Below, piece after piece: positions 1-7,194 of a stretch of DNA of 11,504 nt. How positions within the stretch are numbered: position 1 is the first letter of the stretch; every line of letters starts with the position of its first letter. Source of the stretch: Nanobdellota archaeon (GTDB lineage: Archaea > Nanobdellota > Nanobdellia > SCGC-AAA011-G17 > GW2011-AR17); assembly GCA_030018575.1 (NCBI GenBank), contig JASEIA010000046.1:1-11504 (forward strand), in the 5' to 3' direction. The notes below the pieces were generated by a model. The model saw nothing but the letters and a program-made list of their open reading frames with translations. It did no database searches and was not told where the DNA came from. Both the position numbers and the translations under genes were made by a program.

Positions 1-1
1 A

Positions 2-754
2 ATGCTTTCTGAGAAAATAATCAGCAATGTGTATGAGATACTTGCATTAAAGCCAAGTATGCTGCATATTCAGATATCTCTTGACGGGCCGGAAGCAATG
101 CATGACAAAATGAGGGGAATCAAGGGTTGCTATGAGAAAGCGATTGCAACACTGGAAAAGCTGGAATCAATCGACAATGAGAAGCTGCAACTTTCGATTA
201 TGACCACTATCTGTAGGACTAATTTTGAGGTCTTGCCTGACTTCGCTGCGCAGATGACAAAAGAGCACTTTCGTGCGTTGCACAAGTTTAATATTGTTCG
301 CGGCTCAAGCTCAGGAACTTTTATGCTTCCAAAGGAGATAACAAGCGGGCTTGACACGGAGGAGGAGCAAGTGCCTCTTGAAAAAATGGAGGGGCTGTTT
401 AAATACATAGAAAAATCAGCTGCAAGGCAAAAGGATGAAATTTGGCAAAAGGCGCAGAAACTTAAATGGCAGAGCTGTATTGCTCTGCTTAAGAACCAAA
501 CAAGAATGTGGCATTGTATGGCGGGCTATACATTTGGCGTTATATATTCAAATGGGGATGTTACGGTCTGCGAGCCTGTAAAACCTTTTGCCAATCTTAA
601 AGAGTTTAATTATGACTTCTATAGGTTATGGCACTCAAGGCAGGCTGATGAAACCCGGAAAAAAATAAGAAAGTGCTACTGCATCCATCCATGTAATGTG
701 CTTGATTCAATAGCTTATGACACAAAATCAATTTTCAAAATGTTAAGAGGATAA
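2..754 (+). CDS. Radical SAM protein with SPASM-like C-terminal domain, 5' truncated by window edge
   Basis: The last 250 residues of a radical SAM enzyme. The visible Met at base 2 is probably internal, because the N-terminal CxxxCxxC cluster motif that binds the catalytic 4Fe-4S and SAM is absent and must lie upstream of the window. What remains starts in the middle of the TIM-barrel: the strand ending in ISLDG (residues 25-29) followed by a RGIKGCYEKAI helix is typical of SPASM-group proteins. The C-terminal part carries five Cys (172, 190, 225, 227, 231) in the pattern CxAG, SNGDVTVCEP, then CYCIHPC, which is the usual auxiliary Fe-S cluster domain after a W.S motif. Substrate unknown; relatives modify peptides or act in cofactor and envelope pathways. 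It converges on a UPF0104 membrane gene, overlapping its 3' end by 12 bp. A seven-T run follows the stop. Confidence 0.8.
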   Translation: MLSEKIISNVYEILALKPSMLHIQISLDGPEAMHDKMRGIKGCYEKAIATLEKLESIDNEKLQLSIMTTICRTNFEVLPDFAAQMTKEHFRALHKFNIVRGSSSGTFMLPKEITSGLDTEEEQVPLEKMEGLFKYIEKSAARQKDEIWQKAQKLKWQSCIALLKNQTRMWHCMAGYTFGVIYSNGDVTVCEPVKPFANLKEFNYDFYRLWHSRQADETRKKIRKCYCIHPCNVLDSIAYDTKSIFKMLRG

Positions 755-1630
755 TTTTTTTCTCCAGATAACAAATATCAATACTTCGATTAAAGTCCAC
801 CAAATTCTGCTTGCAAAAGCAATGATAATGGCAACATAACTTGGCATGATTGCTGACAGTAGCAATGTTATTATCCCTTCCCTTACCCCTATGCCTCCCG
901 GGGAAAATATTGAAACAAAACCGGCGGTCCACGCAAGAAGAAAGCTTCCGGCGAGATAAACCATACTACTAATGCTGACTGGAAATATTGATACTGCCAG
1001 AAAAAAGAATCCAGCCCCCACTAAAATCCATGCTGCCATATAAGAAAGCAAAATGAATAGAATCTGCCCATATGCCACATGGATGACACGAAAGTCTTTT
1101 TTAAGCAACGATGCAATTTTGTTAATAATTTTAGGATGTAATGCAATAAATCCAGCTAAAATACAAAATAAAAAAACAGGCAGGGGGATATACTCTCTTG
1201 CTTTCCCTGCAAGGAATGCAAATGCGAGTATAAGAGAGGAGGCGCCCATCAGTATAGCTTCCAGAAATAAGCTGATGACGGCTGATTTTTTTGGTATGCC
1301 TAATTTGCCGCAGTCATAGACCCTGCACAGCATATACCACACAGTCCCCGGAATATATTTAGGCATCTGCGACTTAAACCATATGCTGATTGTTTTTGAA
1401 AGCCCAATATTCCCGCCTGAGGCTTTCAGGCATAACCTCCATGACAAAGCAAGTACCAGCATGCCTGCAAATCCTAAGATTATAGCTATAGACAACATAC
1501 TGTATCTGATTGAGAAGCCATATTCTGATATCTGGGCATAGCTTTTAATCAGGCGCTGGGCAAGAAAAAATATGATGGCTCCCAACACCAGTATTTTCAG
1601 CGCTGTTTTCAGCATTGCTTTTGCTTCCAT
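743..1630 (-). CDS. UPF0104 / lysylphosphatidylglycerol synthase TM-domain family membrane protein (AglD-like)
   Basis: A 295-residue integral membrane protein with about eight hydrophobic segments (roughly residues 11-25, 44-64, 118-142, 148-165, 186-212, 222-246, 253-272, 275-290). Two family signatures are visible: KYIPGTVWYM near 91-100 followed by a GIPKKSA loop, and IFSPGGIGVREGI near 241-253. Family members are the membrane part of MprF-like enzymes or stand-alone proteins such as haloarchaeal AglD, linked to lipid-linked sugar handling. It follows a GT39-type glycosyltransferase with a 34-bp gap, so it is probably co-transcribed and may act on the same lipid-linked substrate (inference). 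I chose the ATG at 1630; a TTG at 1693 is in frame, but would overlap the upstream gene and add a hydrophilic tail. No amino-acyl transferase domain is present. Confidence 0.82.
   Translation of the reverse strand: MEAKAMLKTALKILVLGAIIFFLAQRLIKSYAQISEYGFSIRYSMLSIAIILGFAGMLVLALSWRLCLKASGGNIGLSKTISIWFKSQMPKYIPGTVWYMLCRVYDCGKLGIPKKSAVISLFLEAILMGASSLILAFAFLAGKAREYIPLPVFLFCILAGFIALHPKIINKIASLLKKDFRVIHVAYGQILFILLSYMAAWILVGAGFFFLAVSIFPVSISSMVYLAGSFLLAWTAGFVSIFSPGGIGVREGIITLLLSAIMPSYVAIIIAFASRIWWTLIEVLIFVIWRKKLSS
755..761 (+). terminator. T-run after radical SAM gene
   Basis: Seven consecutive T directly after the TAA stop of the radical SAM gene. Archaeal RNA polymerase can terminate on such runs without a hairpin. 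The run lies inside the convergent reading frame on the other strand, where it encodes consecutive Lys residues. Confidence 0.4.
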
Positions 1631-1664
1631 ATATTCTCTTATGAGATTTTTATTGTTTATTATC

Positions 1665-3272
1665 TTATTGGTAAGCGGATTGGTTAATCTCAAAGATAAT
1701 GTATATGGGCCGGGTTTTTTCCTTGTCCAAAAAGAAGGCCATTACAGGCTTCATCTTGTCCTGGTTCATTGCAGGGTACTGCTCGTTTGCGCAGCCTGCA
1801 TAGTCAAACCCGTCAAGCACGTAATACTTCGGCTTTTCATTTTTAATAAATTCACTTGCAAAGGTTGTGTTCCAGCTTCCCAAACTCTGGAAATTCCTTT
1901 CAGAATAATAAACAATAGGAACTGAAAGGCCGCAGCCAACAATTGTATCGCCTGGGTTTGTGTGTTCTTTAAGCCACAAGCCGCCGTCTTTTTCCTGCGA
2001 AAAAGAGTCTTTCTTGCTGTTGATAAGTAAGTCCGCATATGACATTTGCGCATATACGCCTAAAATTATTATTATGGCAACTGCTGCTATCGCAAGCTCT
2101 TTATTATATTTTGAGATGAATTTGAAAATCTGCCTTATGCCAAGGGCGCATATGATGAATAATATTGGCATTGCAGGGAACACAAACCTCGGCTCAAAAT
2201 AGAACGCGGATATTGCATTGATTATCCCGAATATGAGCAGGACACTGAACCCCCAAAGAAGGATATAGAAATCCCCTGTTAATTCCTTGCTTTCTCTTTT
2301 CCATACCTTGTCAAAGCCTATAAACAGGTTTATGAATGCAATTAATCCTGCTATGAAAGCAATAATCAAAGCCCATTTTGCAATTGCCCCAAATCCTGCT
2401 GCAGGCAAGCCAGAGCCAAGGTAATATCCTGTTGATTTGAGGTAAGAAAATGTATCAGGCAAAAGCGAAACTGTTTTTGCAACTACACCCTGTTCTGCGC
2501 CTTCTGCAAGCGTAATCTGTCCCTCATGGAGGCTTGTAAACAGCTTTAATCTTGGATAAGGATGGCCAAATTCAGCCTGATGGTATATTGCAAAAGGCAA
2601 AGCGCAGAGCAGTGCAACCCCAACCATGAGCCAGAGCCTTTTGTCCTTTAGGAACCTTAATCTTTCAGTTAGCAAAAGGAACAGCAATAAGAATATTGCA
2701 AAAAACCCGACTCCGTCATAAGCATAAATGCCAAAGCCGTATATTGCGCCTGTTGCATATATGTACCTGTTGTTTTGCCCTTTTACATATCCCTTGTAGA
2801 AAAACAATGCAGCCAGGCCGAAAAGCAGTAAGCTGTAAAGATCCAGTGAAACCCTTGCTGACCAGAACAAGTGCTCAAAATAAACAGCCATGAACAATGA
2901 AGCCAAAAGACCAATCTTCTTGTTAAAGAATTCCTTGCCTATGAAATAAGTAAGCAGAACACCTCCAACTGCAATGAACTGGTTGAAGAAGCGTATGAAC
3001 CACTCATTTGCGCCCAGCCAATAAAATATCCCCCAGAGCATGGGTATTGCCCTTGCTCTCCACGGCGCTGCAATTTCCGGGGTGCCCAACCCATAATTTC
3101 TTGCCAATGTGAGGTAATCAGCCTCGTCCCACCAGACAGCTGCGTTTACTGTCATGTACTTTAAGCGTATGATAAAGGCAAAAGCTAAAATCCCAAGAAG
3201 GATAAGGCGGTGCTTCTGCTCTATGAAATCTTTTGCATTTTTCAGCCAGTCTGCATCTCTTTCTTCAGGCAT
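1665..3272 (-). CDS. GT39/PMT-type membrane glycosyltransferase (GT-C fold)
   Basis: A 535-residue polytopic membrane protein. After a charged N-terminus and the first TM helix, the first outside loop carries WWDEADYLTLA (D49-E50), the acidic pair typical of GT-C enzymes that transfer sugars from dolichyl/polyprenyl phosphate. About ten further hydrophobic segments follow, then a soluble C-terminal domain from about 420 on, expected on the outer face. It probably glycosylates surface proteins or lipids; donor and acceptor cannot be told. The start is set at ATG 3272: two in-frame ATGs further upstream (3314, 3335) lie upstream of the expected transcription start, whereas 3272 lies about 28 bp from a TATA box centred at 3300 and would be leaderless. 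It is divergent from the PIN-domain gene and followed by a UPF0104 gene. Confidence 0.85.
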   Translation of the reverse strand: MPEERDADWLKNAKDFIEQKHRLILLGILAFAFIIRLKYMTVNAAVWWDEADYLTLARNYGLGTPEIAAPWRARAIPMLWGIFYWLGANEWFIRFFNQFIAVGGVLLTYFIGKEFFNKKIGLLASLFMAVYFEHLFWSARVSLDLYSLLLFGLAALFFYKGYVKGQNNRYIYATGAIYGFGIYAYDGVGFFAIFLLLFLLLTERLRFLKDKRLWLMVGVALLCALPFAIYHQAEFGHPYPRLKLFTSLHEGQITLAEGAEQGVVAKTVSLLPDTFSYLKSTGYYLGSGLPAAGFGAIAKWALIIAFIAGLIAFINLFIGFDKVWKRESKELTGDFYILLWGFSVLLIFGIINAISAFYFEPRFVFPAMPILFIICALGIRQIFKFISKYNKELAIAAVAIIIILGVYAQMSYADLLINSKKDSFSQEKDGGLWLKEHTNPGDTIVGCGLSVPIVYYSERNFQSLGSWNTTFASEFIKNEKPKYYVLDGFDYAGCANEQYPAMNQDKMKPVMAFFLDKEKTRPIYIIFEINQSAYQ

Positions 3273-3297
3273 TACTTCTTTTCTTTTTGCAGAATGC

Positions 3298-3303
3298 TTT
3301 AAA
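3298..3303. promoter_or_regulatory. Shared palindromic TATA box between GT39 and PIN genes
   Basis: TTTAAA reads the same on both strands. Its centre is 26.5 bp from the ATG of the PIN gene on the right (3327) and 28.5 bp from the chosen ATG of the glycosyltransferase on the left (3272). Neither start has a convincing Shine-Dalgarno site, so both mRNAs are predicted to be leaderless, using one TBP site in both orientations or competing for it. Confidence 0.6.
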
Positions 3304-3326
3304 TAGTTTTGCATACAATAGATATT

Positions 3327-3704
3327 ATGAAACACATTGTCTTGGACACTAACTTCATAATGTCTGCAATAGGCTTTAAAATAGACATTATTAGGGAAAT
3401 AGAGAGGATAGCCGACTTCCGCTACAAGCTCACAGCACTAAAGGCTACGTTGTCGGAATTAGAAAAGCTTATAAAGGAAGGCGAATATTTTGAGAGGAAG
3501 CGGGCATCGCTTGCCCTGCAGATAATCAGGAAGTCCCGCATGGACATACTGCGCAAGGAGGGATATGCAGACGACATTTTGGCTGCATTAAATCCTGACG
3601 AGCACGTCATAGCAACGCAGGATGCGGGATTGCTCAAAAGGCTGAGGCAGAAGGGCTTCAGGACAATACAGATAAGGCAGAAAAAGCGCTTTATTGTTCA
3701 GTAG
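3327..3704 (+). CDS. PIN-domain ribonuclease-like protein (FCF1/VapC9 type), first gene of rpo7 operon
   Basis: A 125-residue single-domain PIN protein. The acidic residues expected for metal-dependent RNase activity are in place: D7 in VLDTNF, E44 in LSELEKL, D82/D83 in YADDIL, and D99 in ATQD. The VIATQDAGLLKRLRQKG stretch is typical of the archaeal group related to eukaryotic Fcf1/Utp24, which cleaves pre-rRNA. This protein occurs next to rpo7 in many archaea, usually beside aIF2-gamma, so an rRNA-processing or translation role is more likely than a toxin role; there is no antitoxin gene next to it. The ATG at 3327 is favoured over a TTG at 3309 because it lies 26-27 bp from the TATA box centre. 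The stop overlaps the Shine-Dalgarno site of rpo7. Confidence 0.85.
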   Translation: MKHIVLDTNFIMSAIGFKIDIIREIERIADFRYKLTALKATLSELEKLIKEGEYFERKRASLALQIIRKSRMDILRKEGYADDILAALNPDEHVIATQDAGLLKRLRQKGFRTIQIRQKKRFIVQ

Positions 3705-3709
3705 GAGGA
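3704..3709 (+). promoter_or_regulatory. Strong Shine-Dalgarno site of rpo7
   Basis: AGGAGG, starting within the TAG stop of the PIN gene and ending seven bases before the rpo7 ATG. It fixes the rpo7 start and contrasts with the leaderless start of the first gene in the operon. Confidence 0.75.
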
Positions 3710-3716
3710 TATAAAA

Positions 3717-4331
3717 ATGTTTTATGAAGTTGAAGCAAAAGGGCATGTAAGGGTCTTGCCAAAGTTCTTTGGCGATGACAACAAGGAGGCAATAATGAAA
3801 AGCCTCAACAAGCAGTTTGACGGGTATATTTCAAAGGATTTCGGCGTTGTAATCGGGGTCACTGACATAAAGGAAGTCAATGAGGGAATCATAATCCCGG
3901 GGGACGGCGCTGCATATTATGACACTATCTTTTCAATGCTGACATACAAGCCCGAGCTGCAGGAAGTAGTGCTAGGGAAGATAGCAGACATAACAGACTT
4001 CGGCGCTTTTATCACAATAGGGCCTATTGACGGCATGATACATGTTTCGCAGACAATGGATGACTTTGTAAGCTTTGGAAAATCAAATGTGCTTACAGGA
4101 AAAGAATCAAAGCACAACCTGAAAGTAGGGGACTTGTGCAGGGCAAGAATAATTGCAATAAGCTACAAGGACCTTTCAAACCCCAGGATTGGGCTTACAA
4201 TGAGGCAGCACAGGCTTGGCGCTTTAACGTGGATTGATGATGACCTGAAGAAGGAGAAGAAAGGCTCAACTTCTGAAAAAGCGGAAAAATCAGAAAAGAC
4301 TGAAAAGAAAGAGAAAAAGGAGAAGAAGTAA
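3717..4331 (+). CDS. rpo7: DNA-directed RNA polymerase subunit Rpo7 (RpoE')
   Basis: A 204-residue homologue of the archaeal stalk subunit Rpo7 (eukaryotic RPB7). The N-terminal tip/RNP domain (about 1-80) starts FYEVEAKGHVRVLP; the C-terminal S1/OB domain (about 82-165) contains VVLGKIADITDFGAFITIGPIDGMIHVSQ and ends at RIGLTMRQ. With Rpo4 it forms the stalk that binds nascent RNA and helps promoter opening and termination. Gene order rpo7-spt4-rps24e-rps27ae is the classical archaeal arrangement and supports the call. The last 27 residues or so are an added Lys/Glu-rich tail of EK repeats, making the protein somewhat longer than the usual 180-190 residues. Its stop is one base before the spt4 start. 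Confidence 0.97.
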   Translation: MFYEVEAKGHVRVLPKFFGDDNKEAIMKSLNKQFDGYISKDFGVVIGVTDIKEVNEGIIIPGDGAAYYDTIFSMLTYKPELQEVVLGKIADITDFGAFITIGPIDGMIHVSQTMDDFVSFGKSNVLTGKESKHNLKVGDLCRARIIAISYKDLSNPRIGLTMRQHRLGALTWIDDDLKKEKKGSTSEKAEKSEKTEKKEKKEKK

Positions 4332-4332
4332 G

Positions 4333-4518
4333 ATGGGAAGAAAAGTTTGCAGGAAATGCCGCCTTTTTGTTGACGGCTCAGAATGCCCAATATGCAAGGG
4401 CTCAAGCTTTACAGACACATGGAACGGCAGGATGTACGTAACTAATTTTGACAAGTCACAGATTGCAAAGAAGTGCAGCATAAAAGCCAACGGCGAATAC
4501 GCAATAAAGGCGAGGTAA
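4333..4518 (+). CDS. spt4: Transcription elongation factor Spt4 (RpoE'')
   Basis: A 61-residue zinc-ribbon protein. Cysteines C6, C9, C18 and C21 form the CxxC...CxxC metal site, and the WNGRMYVTNFDKSQIAKK segment is the part that pairs with Spt5 NGN domain in known structures. Spt4/5 clamps DNA in RNA polymerase and raises processivity. It starts one base after the rpo7 stop, so translation is probably coupled, and it ends two bases before rps24e. Full length for an archaeal Spt4. Confidence 0.95.
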   Translation: MGRKVCRKCRLFVDGSECPICKGSSFTDTWNGRMYVTNFDKSQIAKKCSIKANGEYAIKAR

Positions 4519-4520
4519 GA

Positions 4521-4826
4521 ATGGAAATTACAATAACAAGCGAAAAGGAAGAGCCTTTGCTTAAGAGAAAGGCGGTAAAGGCAGAGCTAAGCGAATACGG
4601 CGCAACGCCTTCGAAAGCTGCAATCAGGGAAGACATTGCAAAGAAGCTGAAGACAGAAGCTGCACTGGTTGACATTTCAAGCCTGAAGCACAACTTTGGC
4701 GGCGGAAAAGTTACTTTAACATGCTATGTTTACAAGGAAGCCAAGATGGCTGGTCTCCTTGGCAAGGAAGGGCTTAAGAAAAGAAAGGCGGCAAAGAAAT
4801 CAAAGGCAGCCTCGGCTGCGAAGTGA
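4521..4826 (+). CDS. rps24e: 30S ribosomal protein S24e
   Basis: A 101-residue S24e. The start MEITITSEKEEPLLKRK, the SKAAIREDIAKKL helix and KHNFGGGKVTLTCYVYKE are characteristic of the family. It is a small-subunit protein shared by archaea and eukaryotes. The ATG at 4521 is chosen over an in-frame ATG at 4473 inside spt4, because GAGGT lies just upstream, overlapping the spt4 stop, and the protein then begins at the conserved position. The C-terminus has a basic Lys/Ala tail. The stop lies 11 bases before rps27ae. Confidence 0.96.
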   Translation: MEITITSEKEEPLLKRKAVKAELSEYGATPSKAAIREDIAKKLKTEAALVDISSLKHNFGGGKVTLTCYVYKEAKMAGLLGKEGLKKRKAAKKSKAASAAK

Positions 4827-4837
4827 GGTTGAATAAA

Positions 4838-5008
4838 ATGGCTGGCAAGAAACCAAAAAACAAGAAAGCAAGCGTCAAGTACAAGAAATATTCTGCTGAC
4901 GGCAAGAGAAAGCCTTCATGCCCAAAGTGCGGGCCAGGCATATTCCTCGCAGAGCACAAGGACAGGCAGACGTGCGGAAGCTGCGGATATACTGTGTTTA
5001 AGAAGTAA
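4838..5008 (+). CDS. rps27ae: 30S ribosomal protein S27ae
   Basis: A 56-residue zinc-finger ribosomal protein, archaeal counterpart of the ribosomal part of eukaryotic ubiquitin-S27a; no ubiquitin domain is fused. Zinc ligands are C28, C31 (CPKCGPG) and C46, C49 (CGSCGY). The basic N-terminus is typical. ATG 4838 is preferred over an overlapping GTG at 4823 because GAGGTT sits at the right distance. Last gene of the PIN-rpo7-spt4-rps24e-rps27ae operon; a T-rich stretch follows and the next gene is convergent with only 8 bp between stops. Confidence 0.95.
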   Translation: MAGKKPKNKKASVKYKKYSADGKRKPSCPKCGPGIFLAEHKDRQTCGSCGYTVFKK

Positions 5009-5029
5009 ATTTATTTTTATTTCTTTAAT
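5009..5029 (+). terminator. T-rich terminator of the ribosomal/RNA polymerase operon
   Basis: After the rps27ae stop comes an AT-only stretch with several T-runs (ATTTATTTTTATTTCTTT). It extends into the 3' end of the convergent BKACE gene, so plus-strand termination would occur within that gene's end. Confidence 0.45.
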
Positions 5030-5829
5030 CCTAACATTTCTCTGGCTTCGCCGGGAGAAGCAACTTCCCTTCCGTATTCCCTTGATATTCTTACAAGCCT
5101 GTCAACAAGCAAATCATTGAATGCATGGACATCTTTATCATACCATATATTGTCTTCCAAGCCTGTTCTCACGTGCCCGTTGTTGTAAATTGCAAGCAGG
5201 TTCATCTCCAATTGGCTCTTCCCAATGCCTGAGACAGCCCACTGGCAATTCACAGGCTTGTCCTGCATATATCTTTGGAAGTATTTCATCTCAGCAGGTG
5301 TTGCGCCTTTCATCCCAAATATGAAATTCAGGTACAAAGGCTCTTTCACCAAGCCTCTTTTAACTAACTCCAACGCATTTGGGAGCATGCTTGCATCAAA
5401 TATCTCTATCTCCGGCTTTATGTTGTATTCAAGCATCTGCTTTGCAAGCATATCAATAATGTGAGGAGGATTTACATAAGCTGAATTTGAAAAATTCACA
5501 GAGCCTGTAGTGAGAGATGCTAATTCAGGCCTCAAATACAAAGCGCTGCCTCTTTCTTCCTGCTTTCTTCCTCTTCCTCCTGTTGAAATATTTATAATTA
5601 ACTCAGGGCATTTTGCCTTTATCCTTGCCACAATGTTTTCAAACACTTTTGGACTTGAAGTGGGCTTTCCTCTCCTGTCTCTTGCGTGTATATGCACAAC
5701 AGAAGCGCCTGCATTATAACAAGCATACGCTGATTCTGCAATCTCCTTTGGAGTTATAGGCACGTAAGGATTCATCTCTTTAGTGGGAACCCCTCCTGTC
5801 AAAGCGCAAGTGATTATCAGATTCTGCAT
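5017..5829 (-). CDS. BKACE family beta-keto acid cleavage enzyme (DUF849, Kce-like)
   Basis: A 270-residue TIM-barrel enzyme of the beta-keto acid cleavage family. The founding member, Kce of lysine fermentation, converts 3-keto-5-aminohexanoate plus acetyl-CoA to acetoacetate plus 3-aminobutyryl-CoA. Visible hallmarks: PITPKEIAESAYACYNAGA near 24-42; the zinc pair H46-x-H48 in VVHIHARD; S82 in NISTGGRG; the acidic strand EIEIFD near 140-145; and GHVRTGLEDN with R221 and E225, matching the family's catalytic Arg and third zinc ligand. Substrates vary widely in this family, so the exact beta-keto acid is not known. It begins immediately after the stop of the upstream aminotransferase gene, with GGTGG upstream as ribosome site, so the two form one operon. 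No 3,5-diaminohexanoate dehydrogenase or lysine aminomutase is in the window. Confidence 0.9.
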   Translation of the reverse strand: MQNLIITCALTGGVPTKEMNPYVPITPKEIAESAYACYNAGASVVHIHARDRRGKPTSSPKVFENIVARIKAKCPELIINISTGGRGRKQEERGSALYLRPELASLTTGSVNFSNSAYVNPPHIIDMLAKQMLEYNIKPEIEIFDASMLPNALELVKRGLVKEPLYLNFIFGMKGATPAEMKYFQRYMQDKPVNCQWAVSGIGKSQLEMNLLAIYNNGHVRTGLEDNIWYDKDVHAFNDLLVDRLVRISREYGREVASPGEAREMLGLKK

Positions 5830-7173
5830 TTAAGCCACCTTCTCCATTACATTTTTCACAGACATTTCAAAAGTATCTAATATAGTGTCCAATTCGCTTC
5901 TTGTCGTGATAAAATGAGGCGCAAGCATCACGTGGTCGCCCTGCTCTACTAAATGCCTATCAATCTTCACTTTCATTCTTGTGCCTGCAAAAATAAGCAT
6001 TCCGTTTTTCCAGCATTCTGCTTTTATTTTCCCTGTTAAATTTAATTCTTCAGGGAAAGGCTCTTTTGTTTTCTTGTCTTTTACAAACTCAATGCCTGCC
6101 ATATATCCCAAGCCGCGGACATCTCCTATCCAAGGATATTTCTCTTTCATCTCTTCAAGCCTTTTGAAAAGATAAGCGCTGCCATATCCTATTTTTACAA
6201 GCAGGCTCTTTTCATCAATGTAATCAAATACAGCATTTCCTGCTTCTGCTGCAAGAGCGTGTCCTGAAAACGTAAAGCCGTGAACAAAGGCGCCTTTTGA
6301 AATTCCGTTTGCTATCTTGTCTTTGCAAACCATGGCTGCCAATGGCATGTAGCTTGAGCTTATTCCCTTGCCTAGCGTGAAAATGTCAGGAATAACAGCG
6401 TAATTCTCAGACGCAAACCATCTTCCAGTCCTTCCCGCGCCTGTCATGACTTCGTCAAGTATCAATAAGACATCATTCTCATCGCAGATTTGCCTTATCT
6501 TCTTGAAATATTCCCTGCTTCCCTCTGCGCCGCAGCATGAGGCGCCTACAATCGGCTCTGCAATGAATGCTGCTATTTTCTCCTTGCCTTCTTTTTGAAT
6601 TATTTTCTCTAAACTATTTGCGCATTCAAGATTGCAATGTCCTTCTGTTTTGCCATAAGGGCATCTGTAGCAATAGTGCGGGGCGATTTTCGGCTGCTTC
6701 CTGAGCATTGGAGCGTACAGCTTTTGCCTTGCGGGATTTCCTGACACTGCCAATACCCCCAATGAATTGCCGTGATAGCTCATTAATCTTGATACTATTT
6801 TTGACTTCTTCTTGTGCCCTGTATCATGCCAGTACTGCCTTGCTAATTTGATAGCTGTTTCATTAGCTTCTGAGCCGCCTGACACAAAGTAAGCTTTTCC
6901 GAATTCAGAAGTGAGATGAGACATTATCCTGTCAGCCAAGTTAATTATCGGCTTGTTGATGAAAGCGCCTGTATGGGCAAAGCAAATCCTGTCTATCTGG
7001 TCTTTCAGCCTGTCTTTAATATACCTGTTATTATAACCCAAAGAAACAGCAACAACTCCGCCGCAGGCATCAAGTATTTCCCTGTTATTGTCATCTATAA
7101 TATAAATGCCTTCACCATAAGAAGCAACAGGATAGTCATTAGTCAAATCCCGAGTGAACACGTGGTGCCCCAT
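5830..7173 (-). CDS. Class III PLP-dependent aminotransferase
   Basis: A 447-residue, full-length class III (omega) aminotransferase. Motifs in order: FVSGGSEANETA (96-107) binding PLP phosphate, YHG (133-135) stacking on the ring, LDEVMTGAGRTG with D240 against the pyridine nitrogen, and LGKGISSSYMPLAA with the Schiff-base lysine K269. Family members act on omega-amino groups (ornithine, GABA, beta-alanine, beta-amino acids, amines). A Cys cluster C168-x2-C-x8-C-x3-C184 lies in the middle and could hold a metal. The pairing with a BKACE gene directly downstream suggests the substrate is a beta-amino acid or related compound giving a beta-keto acid (inference). Start ATG 7173 has no Shine-Dalgarno site but a TATA box 26 bp upstream, so it is probably leaderless. 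Confidence 0.9.
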   Translation of the reverse strand: MGHHVFTRDLTNDYPVASYGEGIYIIDDNNREILDACGGVVAVSLGYNNRYIKDRLKDQIDRICFAHTGAFINKPIINLADRIMSHLTSEFGKAYFVSGGSEANETAIKLARQYWHDTGHKKKSKIVSRLMSYHGNSLGVLAVSGNPARQKLYAPMLRKQPKIAPHYCYRCPYGKTEGHCNLECANSLEKIIQKEGKEKIAAFIAEPIVGASCCGAEGSREYFKKIRQICDENDVLLILDEVMTGAGRTGRWFASENYAVIPDIFTLGKGISSSYMPLAAMVCKDKIANGISKGAFVHGFTFSGHALAAEAGNAVFDYIDEKSLLVKIGYGSAYLFKRLEEMKEKYPWIGDVRGLGYMAGIEFVKDKKTKEPFPEELNLTGKIKAECWKNGMLIFAGTRMKVKIDRHLVEQGDHVMLAPHFITTRSELDTILDTFEMSVKNVMEKVA

Positions 7174-7194
7174 AGAAGGGTGTAAAGAACAGGG

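Noticed and set aside
1631..1693. In-frame TTG start extending the UPF0104 protein by 21 residues
   Set aside because: It would overlap the upstream glycosyltransferase gene and add a hydrophilic stretch not seen at the start of the family; ATG 1630 is at the usual place.
1572..1925. 117-codon plus-strand frame
   Set aside because: It lies antisense to the two membrane protein genes; its hydrophobic look is the mirror of their codons and it has no ribosome site or motif.
3422..3637. Minus-strand frame within the PIN gene, a possible antitoxin
   Set aside because: It is antisense to a conserved PIN domain, has Ser-rich composition typical of shadow frames, and no promoter or ribosome site.
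7024..7173. Longer plus-strand frame overlapping the aminotransferase start
   Set aside because: It is antisense to the N-terminal coding part of the aminotransferase and shows no family features.
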